Assembly: GCF_040207125.1 (NCBI RefSeq) | Contig: NZ_CP157940.1 | Coordinates: forward strand, 992,001 to 1,056,000 | DNA length: 64,000 bases | Source: Lacrimispora sp. BS-2 | GTDB lineage: Bacteria > Bacillota > Clostridia > Lachnospirales > Lachnospiraceae | Direction of reading: 5' to 3' | In this document: positions 56,366 through 64,000 of the stretch, piece after piece | Position numbering within the stretch: position 1 is the first letter of the stretch | How the letters are laid out: the number at the start of each line of letters is the position of its first letter | Notes under the pieces: generated by a model | Told to the model about the DNA's origin: nothing | Database searches by the model: none | What the model saw: only the letters and a program-made list of their open reading frames with translations | Position numbers and translations under genes: made by a program

Positions 56366-59341
56366 ATGAAGAACAAGAGAAGTGAATCCATTCGCACCCA
56401 GCTTCTGGGACCATTGCTTATCCTGCTGGTCTTACAGGCTGTGGTCATTGCAGGGCTGGTACTGTTTGGCGGAGTTTCCATTAAGCTGAAAAATAATGAG
56501 ATACATATATTAAGTGAAAATACGGAAAGCACAAAGCTGAGCCTTGAAAAGGAAACCATTCACCACTGGATCGTTATGTTTAACAATTCCGACTTCATAA
56601 CTGCCGGAATCCAGCAGGTGCTGGATATTGAGAAGCGCCGGCCAAAGGATATCTCTACGGATTATGTCCTAAATAGGAAAATCGTTGAAGCGGTTATGGA
56701 AAAGTCCATAGAAATGCTCCACCTAAGCCATGCAACAGGCGTCTTTATGGTCTTAAACGGCCCTGCGGCCAAGAACAGTCCGGTTGATATGAAGGCAGGC
56801 TTTTATGTCCGGAATTCCAATTCAGGAGGGTATTTAAAGGATAATTCTTCTCTTCTTATGGAGAGAGGATTGCCATCCATAGCGGAAAAGTATGACATCC
56901 CTTTGGATTCCTTCTGGGAGCTTGGCTTTCAGGAAAGCGAGGATAAGAAAGCCTTCTCTTTTTATAAAAAGCCGTATCTTATAGCAGTTCAAAACCAGGC
57001 GTCCCATGATGATGTTATGAAATATGCTTATTTAAGCCCTCCCTTCCGCTTAAGCCCCAGGGATATGGAGGTAGTGACCTACTCCATCCCAATCATCCTT
57101 AATGACGGGACTGTTGTGGGAGTATGCGGGCTGGAACTAACCTTAAACCAGCTTGAGCAGATTATGGGAGATGACCACACAAGCGGCAGCTATGAAGAAT
57201 GCTGGCTTTTAGGCATACGGAACAAAGGGACAAAGACCATTGTTCCAGTGGCGTATTCCGGATATCTGTATAACCAGTATTTTAACGAGAGCCAACGAAT
57301 CAGTTATGTGGATAATGAGGAAGAAAACATCAGTGAGCTGACGTCCTCGGAAGGAACCAGGTGGTATGCCAGCATAAAAAGTCTTGATGTCTATGGAACC
57401 AACGGGCCCTTTGAGGGAGAAGAGTGGGTATTGGCAGGTATCGCACGTCAGAAGGATCTGCTGTCTTTTTATAATGCAATCCGGCGCATGCTTCTCTGTT
57501 CCATGGCAATCCCGCTTATATTCAGCCTGTTGGGAGCGTTTGTCATAGGAAAGATCATGACAGAGCCTATCCGCAGGCTGGTCACGGAGTTAAGAGGGCA
57601 ATCAGGAAGAAGTGGACTCTCTCTTAACAGAGTATATATCAGAGAAATCGATGAGCTGACAGAAACCATTGAACAATTAAACCGGGATGTAGAAAGAGCG
57701 TCGTCAAAGATTTCAAGCATCCTGGAACATGCCAATGTCCTGATCGGCGTATTTGAATACGAGGAAGAGGCTGACCGTGTGTTCTGCAGCCGGTCTTTGT
57801 TCGAGATGCTGGGCTGGGGGCATATGGAGGAACCCTACTGCTACATAAAAACGGCAAAATTCAAGAAATACATGGAGAAGACTTTTATCGGGATTAAAAT
57901 AAAAGGAGACCGTATTTTGCAGTCCCTGGAAGGTCCCCAGGGAACGCGGTGGGTGGAATTTATTCTGGACGGATCAAAAAAAGGGACCATACTCGGCGTG
58001 TGCTCGGATGTGACTGCTGATGTAGAAGAGAAGGAAAAGCTGGAGAGGGAGAGAAATTATGACCTGCTGACGGATATTTACAACCGGAGGGCATTTCGAG
58101 AGCAGGTCGTAGCTGCCATGAAGAGGCAGAAAGGAAAGGTCTCTGCACTGGTCATGTGGGATCTGGATAATTTAAAATATATCAATGATACCTACGGGCA
58201 TGACGAAGGAGACCGCTACATTGTCCTCTTTGCCAGCTGCTTAAAGATATTTTCAGAAAAGGGAGGAATTGTAGCCAGATATTCCGGAGATGAATTTGTT
58301 ACCTTTCTGGAAGCAGATGAAAAAGAAGAGATCAGAAAGAAAATCCAGGAATTCATGAAGCATATTCAGAAGTTTTCACTGAATACGGGAGGGGGATACC
58401 AGTTCCCAATCCGTGTGTCAGGAGGGCTTTCCTGGTGCCCTGATGATGCAAAAGACTTTGATACCCTGTTTAATCATGCGGATTTTGCAATGTATATGGT
58501 GAAGCACAGCGTAAAAGGGATTGTTAAGGAATTTGATTTCAACGAATATACCCATAATTCCTATATGCTTGCCGGCAGTGAAGAATTTAACCGGATGCTG
58601 GACAAAAAAGAGGTTCGTTTTGCGTTTCAGCCCATTGCAACAAGGGAAGGATCTATCTATGGCTATGAGCTGCTGATGCGTCCGGACTTTGCCAATATGA
58701 AGGGGATCAGTGAGGTCTTAAATCTGGCAAGAGCTCAGGCAAAGCTTCCCCAGATGGAGGCTCTCACCTGGTTTTCAGGCCTTAAGGCAGTTATGGAACA
58801 GGCTTTGGCCGGGCAGCTGGGACCGGATGAAAAGCTGTTCGTCAATTCCATTGCCAGCGTATGCTTAACAGAAGCAGAGCAGAGGGAACTGGAAGAGAAC
58901 TATGGAGAGCTGCTCCACCGGATCGTCATTGAAATGACAGAAGGCGAACCGGCAAGCCATGACTTCATGCACCGCAAGATCGATATGGCGAGACAGTGGA
59001 AGGGGCAGGTCGCTATTGATGATTTCGGAACAGGATATAACAGTGAGGCCATTCTCCTGCGCATGAGGCCGGATATCATTAAGGTGGATACCAATCTGGT
59101 AAAACGGATCCATGAAGATCCTAACCGCCAGATCATTTTAAGGAACCTTTTGGATTTTGCAGTGCAAAATAACATCACTGTTCTGGCAGAGGGAATAGAG
59201 ACTCCGGAAGAGCTGGAATTTCTCATGAATTGCGGGGTTTCCCTGTTCCAGGGATATTATATTGCCAGGCCTCAGATGGAGATCAGACCCCTTGACCCCT
59301 ACATCGTGAAGCGATTGCAGGAGTTTTCAGGAAAAACCTGA
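56366..59341 (+). CDS. membrane sensor with PAS, GGDEF and EAL domains
   Basis: A 991-residue c-di-GMP signalling protein. Transmembrane helices at about residues 13-37 and 372-395 enclose a dCache-like outer domain of about 330 residues (including YSIPIILNDGTVVGVCGLEL). A HAMP-like linker, a PAS-like region (about 450-550) and GGDEF follow. The GGDEF domain has active-site RYSGDEF, with SGDEF at residues 640-644. The EAL domain starts YELLMRPDF in place of EALLR. It keeps the acidic and metal-binding motifs: VIEMTEGE, AIDDFGTGYNSEAIL, IIKVDTNLV, VLAEGIETPEEL and LFQGYYIARP. Either or both activities may work. The variant EAL motif makes phosphodiesterase activity less certain. Confidence 0.92.
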   Translation: MKNKRSESIRTQLLGPLLILLVLQAVVIAGLVLFGGVSIKLKNNEIHILSENTESTKLSLEKETIHHWIVMFNNSDFITAGIQQVLDIEKRRPKDISTDYVLNRKIVEAVMEKSIEMLHLSHATGVFMVLNGPAAKNSPVDMKAGFYVRNSNSGGYLKDNSSLLMERGLPSIAEKYDIPLDSFWELGFQESEDKKAFSFYKKPYLIAVQNQASHDDVMKYAYLSPPFRLSPRDMEVVTYSIPIILNDGTVVGVCGLELTLNQLEQIMGDDHTSGSYEECWLLGIRNKGTKTIVPVAYSGYLYNQYFNESQRISYVDNEEENISELTSSEGTRWYASIKSLDVYGTNGPFEGEEWVLAGIARQKDLLSFYNAIRRMLLCSMAIPLIFSLLGAFVIGKIMTEPIRRLVTELRGQSGRSGLSLNRVYIREIDELTETIEQLNRDVERASSKISSILEHANVLIGVFEYEEEADRVFCSRSLFEMLGWGHMEEPYCYIKTAKFKKYMEKTFIGIKIKGDRILQSLEGPQGTRWVEFILDGSKKGTILGVCSDVTADVEEKEKLERERNYDLLTDIYNRRAFREQVVAAMKRQKGKVSALVMWDLDNLKYINDTYGHDEGDRYIVLFASCLKIFSEKGGIVARYSGDEFVTFLEADEKEEIRKKIQEFMKHIQKFSLNTGGGYQFPIRVSGGLSWCPDDAKDFDTLFNHADFAMYMVKHSVKGIVKEFDFNEYTHNSYMLAGSEEFNRMLDKKEVRFAFQPIATREGSIYGYELLMRPDFANMKGISEVLNLARAQAKLPQMEALTWFSGLKAVMEQALAGQLGPDEKLFVNSIASVCLTEAEQRELEENYGELLHRIVIEMTEGEPASHDFMHRKIDMARQWKGQVAIDDFGTGYNSEAILLRMRPDIIKVDTNLVKRIHEDPNRQIILRNLLDFAVQNNITVLAEGIETPEELEFLMNCGVSLFQGYYIARPQMEIRPLDPYIVKRLQEFSGKT

Positions 59342-59359
59342 TTTAATCATAAATAATAC

Positions 59360-59388
59360 TGGAATTTGCGGGACGAGTATGTTATAAT
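59360..59388 (+). promoter_or_regulatory. promoter of tig
   Basis: TATAAT (59383-59388) with a weak TGGAAT -35 (59360-59365) 17 bp upstream, about 65 bp before the tig start codon. Confidence 0.5.
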
Positions 59389-59454
59389 GCTAAATTGAAG
59401 TGTAACGCCCTGTTGATTTGGCGGTTCACATATATTTCAAGGAGGAACCCTTTA

Positions 59455-60741
59455 ATGAGTTTACAAGTAGAAAAATTAGAAAAGAACATGGCAAAATTAA
59501 CGGTAGAAGTGTCGGCGGAAGAGTTTGACAAGGCTCTTACCGCAGCTTACAATAAGAATAAGGGCAGATTCAATATCCCTGGTTTCAGAAAAGGGAAAGC
59601 TCCTCAGGCCATGGTTGAAAAGATGTATGGAGCAGGCATTTTATATGAAGATGCAGTAAATGAGGCTCTTGACGCAACCTATGGTGATGCAGCAGAAGAA
59701 AGCGGACTGGACATTGTTTCCAGACCTGAAATTGACATTGTACAGGTAGAAAAGGGAAAGACCCTGATCTATACTGCAACTGTTGCTGTTAAACCGGAAG
59801 TGACTCTTGGCGAGTATAAGGGATTAGAAGTGACCAAGTCAACTGCTGAAGTGACAGAGGAAGATATTGATGCTGAATTAAAGAGAGTTCAGGAACAGAA
59901 TTCCAGACTGATCACCGTAGAGGACAGAGCCGTAGAGGATGGCGACCAGACTGTTATCGATTTTGAAGGCTTTGTAGACGGAAAGCCATTTGAAGGCGGA
60001 AAGGGTGAGGATTATCCTCTTACCATTGGTTCCCACTCTTTCATTGATACCTTTGAAGAGCAGCTGATCGGCAAGAACATCGGCGAAGAGTGTGATATCA
60101 ACGTAACCTTCCCAAATGAGTATCATGCAACAGAACTGGCAGGAAAGCCTGCATTATTTAAGGTGACTGTAAAGGAAATCAAGAAAAAAGAACTTCCTGA
60201 GTTAAACGATGAGTTTGCAAGCGAAGTTTCTGAATTTGAGACATTGGAAGAGTACAAGAACGACATCAGGGAAAAGGTTTCTTCTAGAAAAGAGAAAGAA
60301 GCGGCAACAGAGAACGAAGACCGTGTGGTAGAGAAGGTTGTTGAAAATGCCGCCATGGAGATTCCTGAGCCGATGATCGACAGCCAGGTGAACAACATGG
60401 TCAATGACTATGCAAGAAGAATGCAGAGCCAGGGCCTGTCTCTTGACCAGTATATGAAATTTACAGGTATGACTCTTCAGTCCTTAAAAGAGCAGATGAA
60501 GCCACAGGCTCTTAAGAGAATCCAGACAAGACTGGTACTGGAAGCAGTTGTAAAGGCAGAGAACATTACAGCTTCTGACGAAGCGGTTGAGAAAGAAATT
60601 GCTGGCATGGCAGAAGCTTACAAGATGGAGGTCTCACTGGTGAAAGAATCTCTTGGAGAGAACGGCATCCAGCAGATGAAGGAAGATCTGGCAGTTCAGG
60701 AAGCAGTAGATTTTCTTGTTGCAGAAGCAAAATTAGTTTAA
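59455..60741 (+). CDS. tig: trigger factor (ribosome-associated chaperone)
   Basis: A 428-residue chaperone that binds at the ribosome exit tunnel and folds nascent chains, with prolyl isomerase activity. The ribosome-binding domain carries [20 protein letters not shown], the GFRxGxxP signature (about residues 40-60). The FKBP-type domain is at about 155-245 ([40 protein letters not shown]). The helical C-terminal cradle follows. The ATG at 59455 comes after AAGGAGG. Upstream in-frame starts would precede that site. It is followed by clpP, clpX and lon, as in many Firmicutes. Confidence 0.96.
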   Translation: MSLQVEKLEKNMAKLTVEVSAEEFDKALTAAYNKNKGRFNIPGFRKGKAPQAMVEKMYGAGILYEDAVNEALDATYGDAAEESGLDIVSRPEIDIVQVEKGKTLIYTATVAVKPEVTLGEYKGLEVTKSTAEVTEEDIDAELKRVQEQNSRLITVEDRAVEDGDQTVIDFEGFVDGKPFEGGKGEDYPLTIGSHSFIDTFEEQLIGKNIGEECDINVTFPNEYHATELAGKPALFKVTVKEIKKKELPELNDEFASEVSEFETLEEYKNDIREKVSSRKEKEAATENEDRVVEKVVENAAMEIPEPMIDSQVNNMVNDYARRMQSQGLSLDQYMKFTGMTLQSLKEQMKPQALKRIQTRLVLEAVVKAENITASDEAVEKEIAGMAEAYKMEVSLVKESLGENGIQQMKEDLAVQEAVDFLVAEAKLV

Positions 60742-60806
60742 AAAGTATTACCTGAATAGATTCCTGGCATTTTTGTCCGGAGTCTATTCCGCTTTGATAA
60801 GAGATA

Positions 60807-60857
60807 TCCTGGGGGTATCCCTTTATGCCCGGAAAACGTGGGCAGAATATAGGAAAA
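60807..60857 (+). repeat. R-family repeat, copy 6 (tig - clpP gap)
   Basis: CCTGGGGGTATCCCTTTATG, then CCCGGAAAACGTGGGCAGAA and TATAGGAAA. It lacks the first ACCC arm. A separate AGGAGG precedes clpP. Confidence 0.8.
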
Positions 60858-60877
60858 AACAGACAGGAGGAAGACAG

Positions 60878-61465
60878 ATGAGTTTAGTACCTTATGTCAT
60901 TGAATCAACCAGTAAGGGCGAACGTTCTTACGATATTTATTCCAGACTTCTTAAGGAGAGGATTATTTTCCTTGGGGAAGAGGTATCCGATGTATCAGCA
61001 AGCCTTGTTGTGGCCCAGCTGTTGTTTTTAGAGGCAGAGGATCCCAATAAGGATATCAACCTCTACATCAACAGCCCCGGCGGTTCCGTTACCGCAGGCA
61101 TGGCAATTTATGATACCATGAACTATATTAAATGTGATGTTTCTACTGTTTGTATGGGCATGGCAGCCAGCATGGGAGCATTTTTGCTGGCCGGCGGAGC
61201 AAAGGGAAAACGGTTCGCTCTTCCAAATGCGGAGGTTATGATTCATCAGCCATCCGGCGGAGCAAAGGGCCAGGCCACTGAGATCCGGATCGTAGCTGAG
61301 AATATACTGAAGATAAAGAAGCGTTTAAATGATATCCTGTCAGCAAACACTGGTCAGCCTTATGAGGTCATTGAACGTGATACGGAACGTGACAATTATA
61401 TGAATGCGGAAGAGGCAAAGGCATATGGCTTGATCGATGATATCATCTACAGCCATGACCGATAA
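60878..61465 (+). CDS. clpP: ATP-dependent Clp protease proteolytic subunit ClpP
   Basis: A 195-residue serine peptidase that forms a double heptamer and works with ClpX, encoded next. The catalytic triad is Ser98 in [11 protein letters not shown], His123 in [13 protein letters not shown] and Asp172 in [30 protein letters not shown] supplies the oxyanion loop, and [10 protein letters not shown] near residue 30 is standard. The ATG at 60878 follows AGGAGGAAG. A longer in-frame reading would translate the R repeat and is rejected. Confidence 0.97.
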   Translation: MSLVPYVIESTSKGERSYDIYSRLLKERIIFLGEEVSDVSASLVVAQLLFLEAEDPNKDINLYINSPGGSVTAGMAIYDTMNYIKCDVSTVCMGMAASMGAFLLAGGAKGKRFALPNAEVMIHQPSGGAKGQATEIRIVAENILKIKKRLNDILSANTGQPYEVIERDTERDNYMNAEEAKAYGLIDDIIYSHDR

Positions 61466-61466
61466 A

Positions 61467-61580
61467 CCTTTACGCCTAAGCAGCCAGGACGATTGATAGA
61501 AAACACCCTGCGGGCATACCCTTATCCCCGATGAAGCGGGGGGCACTTTGCTCAAAGGGTGTGGGCAAGAATTAGGAAAG
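61467..61580 (+). repeat. R-family repeats, degenerate plus expanded copy (clpP - clpX gap)
   Basis: A decayed copy (61467-61500: CCTTTACGCCTAAGCAGCC, then GATAGAAAAC) is followed by a copy at 61497-61580. That copy reads AAACACCCTGCGGGCATACC, CTTATCCCCGATGAAGCGGG, then GGTGTGGGCAAGAATTAGG and AAAG. Its second hairpin is enlarged by about 25 nt compared with the consensus. Confidence 0.75.
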
Positions 61581-61594
61581 AATGAGGTGTGTAT

Positions 61595-62896
61595 ATGCCG
61601 GTCAGAACAGACGACAAGATCCGATGCTCTTTTTGCGGAAAGACCCAGGACCAGGTAAAGAAACTCATTGCCGGTTCCAATAATGTCTACATCTGTGACG
61701 AATGCATTGATTTGTGCGCGGAGATATTAGAGGAAGAATTTGACAGCCGTGAGGAAGAAGGACCTGATTTTGGTGATATCAACCTGATGAAGCCAAAGGA
61801 AATCAAGACTTTTTTAGATGATTATGTCATTGGTCAGGACGACGCAAAAAAGGTATTGTCTGTAGCAGTCTATAACCACTACAAGAGAATCACTTCCAGA
61901 AAGAAAATGGATGTGGATGTGCAAAAGAGCAATATTCTGATGTTAGGTCCTACCGGCTCCGGTAAAACCTATCTTGCACAGACATTGGCAAAGGTCTTAA
62001 ATGTTCCGTTTGCCATTGCAGATGCCACCGCTCTTACAGAAGCCGGTTATGTGGGCGAGGATGTGGAGAACATCCTTTTAAAACTCATTCAGGCGGCTGA
62101 TTATGACATCAGCAGGGCAGAATATGGAATCATCTATATTGATGAGATTGATAAAATAACAAAGAAGTCGGAAAATGTTTCCATTACCAGGGACGTTTCC
62201 GGTGAAGGCGTACAGCAGGCTCTTTTAAAGATCCTGGAAGGTACGGTTGCAAGCGTTCCGCCTCAGGGTGGAAGAAAGCATCCCCACCAGGAACTTTTAC
62301 AAATTAATACGACCAACATTCTGTTCATCTGCGGCGGTGCCTTTGATGGATTGGAAAAAATCATTGAACGCCGGTTAAGCGCTGGTTCCATCGGCTTTAA
62401 TGCGGAAATTGTAGATAAGAATAAGATGGATATTGATGATCTTCTGAAAAAGACCCTTCCTCAGGATCTGGTGAAATTCGGATTGATACCGGAGTTTATC
62501 GGCCGGGTGCCGATTACCGTATCCCTGGAGCTCCTGGACCGGGAAGCACTTGTGAAGATTTTAACAGAGCCGAAGAATGCCCTGGTCAAACAGTATCAAA
62601 AGCTGTTTGAACTGGATGATGTGAAACTTGAGCTGACAAAAGAAGCGGTTGAGCGGATCGCTGAGCTGGCAGTGGAGAGAAAAACAGGCGCCAGAGGCTT
62701 GCGTTCCATTATGGAAAGCGTAATGATGGAGTTGATGTACGAAATTCCATCTGACAGCAGCATTGGAATCTGCACGATTACCAGGGAAGTTGTAGATAAA
62801 AAGGGTGAGCCGGAGCTGATTTATCGGGATACGGCAGTTCCCAGAAAATCACTGGCTCAGAAATTAAGAAAAGATAAGACAGGCGAGATCGCATAG
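61595..62896 (+). CDS. clpX: ATP-dependent Clp protease ATP-binding subunit ClpX
   Basis: A 433-residue AAA+ unfoldase. The N-terminal zinc-binding domain has [13 protein letters not shown] and [10 protein letters not shown] (four Cys). Walker A is GPTGSGKT and Walker [11 protein letters not shown]. Pore and sensor regions include [14 protein letters not shown] and [33 protein letters not shown] and [11 protein letters not shown] complete the C-terminal part. The start at ATG 61595 follows GAGGTG. The GTG at 61589 overlaps that site. Confidence 0.97.
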   Translation: MPVRTDDKIRCSFCGKTQDQVKKLIAGSNNVYICDECIDLCAEILEEEFDSREEEGPDFGDINLMKPKEIKTFLDDYVIGQDDAKKVLSVAVYNHYKRITSRKKMDVDVQKSNILMLGPTGSGKTYLAQTLAKVLNVPFAIADATALTEAGYVGEDVENILLKLIQAADYDISRAEYGIIYIDEIDKITKKSENVSITRDVSGEGVQQALLKILEGTVASVPPQGGRKHPHQELLQINTTNILFICGGAFDGLEKIIERRLSAGSIGFNAEIVDKNKMDIDDLLKKTLPQDLVKFGLIPEFIGRVPITVSLELLDREALVKILTEPKNALVKQYQKLFELDDVKLELTKEAVERIAELAVERKTGARGLRSIMESVMMELMYEIPSDSSIGICTITREVVDKKGEPELIYRDTAVPRKSLAQKLRKDKTGEIA

Positions 62897-62914
62897 GTCC
62901 CTGCATGAGTCGGG

Positions 62915-62955
62915 AAGGTGTTACAGCGAGAAAAATCTGCTGGAACACCTTTTTG
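62915..62955 (+). terminator. intrinsic terminator between clpX and lon
   Basis: AAGGTGTT (62915-62922) pairs with AACACCTT (62944-62951), with CAGC/GCTG inside, followed by TTTG. Read-through is likely because lon starts 21 bp later. Confidence 0.75.
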
Positions 62956-62975
62956 AATGCAAAGGAGAGAACACA

Positions 62976-64000
62976 ATGGTGGATAAGACAATCACAATGC
63001 CAGTTATCGCCCTGCGAGGCATGACTGTTCTTCCCAAAATGATGCTGCATTTTGACATCAGCCGGACAAAATCCATTGCGGCTGTGGAGAAGGCGATGGT
63101 AGGAGAACAGAAAGTATGTCTGGTTACCCAGAAGAATTCTGAGGAAGCTGACCCTGGAATCGAAGATTTGTATCAGGTCGGCACAGTGGCTCTCATCAAG
63201 CAGCTTGTAAAGCTGCCTGGTAATGTGATCCGCGTTATGGTAGAAGGCGTGGAACGGGTGGAGCTCTTAACTCTTGACAGTGAGGAACCCATGCTGGTGG
63301 GAGAGGTTATAAAGACCCTGGAAGCAGATGATTCCATTGAATATATCACCAAACAGGCTATGATCCAGATCATTCAGGAAAAGCTGGAGGAATACGGCAA
63401 GGAGAACCCCAGGATTGCAAAGGAAGTACTTCCTAATCTTATGGTGCTTACAGACCTTGGCGAGCTTTTGGACCAGATTGCCGTACAGCTTTCCTGGGAT
63501 TACCGGGTACGCCAGCAGGTGCTTGAAAGCATTCTTTTGGAGGACCGGTATGCGCTGGTCATGAAGCGGCTGATAACGGAGATCGAGGTCACAAAGGTAA
63601 AGCGGGAATTACAGTCCCACGTAAAGGAACGGATCGACAAGAACCAGAAGGATTATATCTTAAGGGAACAGCTTAAGGTGATCCGGGAGGAACTGGGAGA
63701 AGACAACCCTCTGTCCGATGCAGACGATTATTTGAAAAAGCTTAAGGCTTTAAAGGCAGATAAGGAGACTAAGGATAAGATCCAGAAGGAAATTGACCGC
63801 TTTAAGGCCATGCCTGGCGGAAGTCAGGAAGCCAATGTGGTCCGCATGTATCTTGAGACAGTCATGGAACTTCCGTGGAAGAAGCTTTCTAAGGATAATA
63901 ACAGCATTACTCATGCAGAGGAGATCTTAAATGAGGATCATTACGGCCTTGAAAAGGTAAAGGAGCGGATTCTGGAGTATCTGGCAGTCCGCGTGCTTAC
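62976..64000 (+). CDS. lon: ATP-dependent protease Lon, 5' part (runs off the window)
   Basis: The frame is open from ATG 62976, after AAAGGAGAG, to the window end (341 codons). ITMPVIALRGMTVLPKMMLH is the start of the Lon substrate-binding domain. The helical segment has KVKRELQSHVKERIDKNQKD, YILREQLKVIREELGE and the MELPWKK motif that precedes the ATPase domain. The window stops at ILEYLAVRVLT, shortly before Walker A, so the ATPase and Ser-Lys protease domains lie outside. Order tig-clpP-clpX-lon is common in Clostridia. Confidence 0.95.
   Translation, partial: MVDKTITMPVIALRGMTVLPKMMLHFDISRTKSIAAVEKAMVGEQKVCLVTQKNSEEADPGIEDLYQVGTVALIKQLVKLPGNVIRVMVEGVERVELLTLDSEEPMLVGEVIKTLEADDSIEYITKQAMIQIIQEKLEEYGKENPRIAKEVLPNLMVLTDLGELLDQIAVQLSWDYRVRQQVLESILLEDRYALVMKRLITEIEVTKVKRELQSHVKERIDKNQKDYILREQLKVIREELGEDNPLSDADDYLKKLKALKADKETKDKIQKEIDRFKAMPGGSQEANVVRMYLETVMELPWKKLSKDNNSITHAEEILNEDHYGLEKVKERILEYLAVRVL

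Noticed and set aside
58661..58690. Calling the EAL domain dead because it reads YELLMR
   Set aside because: The metal and general-base motifs further on (DDFGTG, KVD, AEGIE, QGYY) are intact, so activity cannot be excluded.

Overview
The window reads as a chromosomal segment of an anaerobic, spore-forming Clostridia, most likely Lachnospiraceae (Lacrimispora / [Clostridium] saccharolyticum type). This rests on an alpha/beta-type small acid-soluble spore protein gene, [FeFe]-hydrogenase maturation genes, the oxygen-independent cobalamin pathway, YesM/YesN-type two-component systems beside sugar ABC transporters, a Na+-pump decarboxylase beta subunit, and strong AGGAGG-type ribosome binding sites. 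No rRNA, tRNA, CRISPR array, insertion sequence or prophage was seen. Every gene but one (a CYTH-domain protein) is on the + strand. The genus is inferred from gene content, not from a search.

Layout. 1-0.75 kb: tail of an unknown gene, a PspC-domain protein and the spore protein. 0.78-10.5 kb: cobalamin operon I (cbiD-L-F-G-H-J/E fusion-T-A, cobT, cobU) from a clear promoter at 780-808. 10.6-25.9 kb: a glycan-utilisation locus with a YesN/YesM pair, two CUT1 permeases, a GH112 phosphorylase, a GH88 unsaturated uronyl hydrolase, a GH29 fucosidase, a lipoprotein binding protein, and a PHP - organophosphate antiporter-like - PHP trio. 26.2-30.0 kb: OsmC peroxidase, lipoyl-domain/dihydrolipoamide dehydrogenase fusion, lipoate ligase and MarR regulator. 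30.1-33.4 kb: TM1266-type regulator, hydG and hydF. 33.4-36.5 kb: a riboswitch-like leader, an oadB-type Na+ pump subunit, a 50-residue membrane partner, and a MATE transporter. 36.9-42.8 kb: cobalamin operon II (cobS, a cobU-like gene, cbiB, cobD, cbiP, cbiC). 42.9-52.5 kb: a second YesN/YesM pair, two membrane-anchored sugar-binding proteins and mglBAC. 52.6-59.3 kb: CYTH protein, a further MglB-like lipoprotein, a DJ-1-family protein, a family-1 binding protein and a large GGDEF-EAL protein. 59.4-64 kb: tig, clpP, clpX and the 5' part of lon.

Together the two cobalamin operons supply almost every enzyme from cobalt-precorrin-2 to the nucleotide loop. Cobalt insertion, precorrin-2 synthesis and the corrinoid adenosyltransferase are not here. 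The two sugar loci each pair a sensor kinase and AraC-type regulator with binding proteins and permeases.

The most unusual content is of two kinds. First, two families of short dispersed repeats (called R and P here) sit just upstream of start codons. They carry a hairpin and often the ribosome binding site of the next gene. Some copies are translated: a P copy lies in frame inside the cobU-like gene, and others form protein tails. Second, the OsmC/lipoyl-Lpd/LplA/MarR cluster looks like a self-contained lipoamide-driven peroxide-reduction system. Structured leaders ending in intrinsic terminators also precede the hydrogenase-maturation, oadB and MATE genes.
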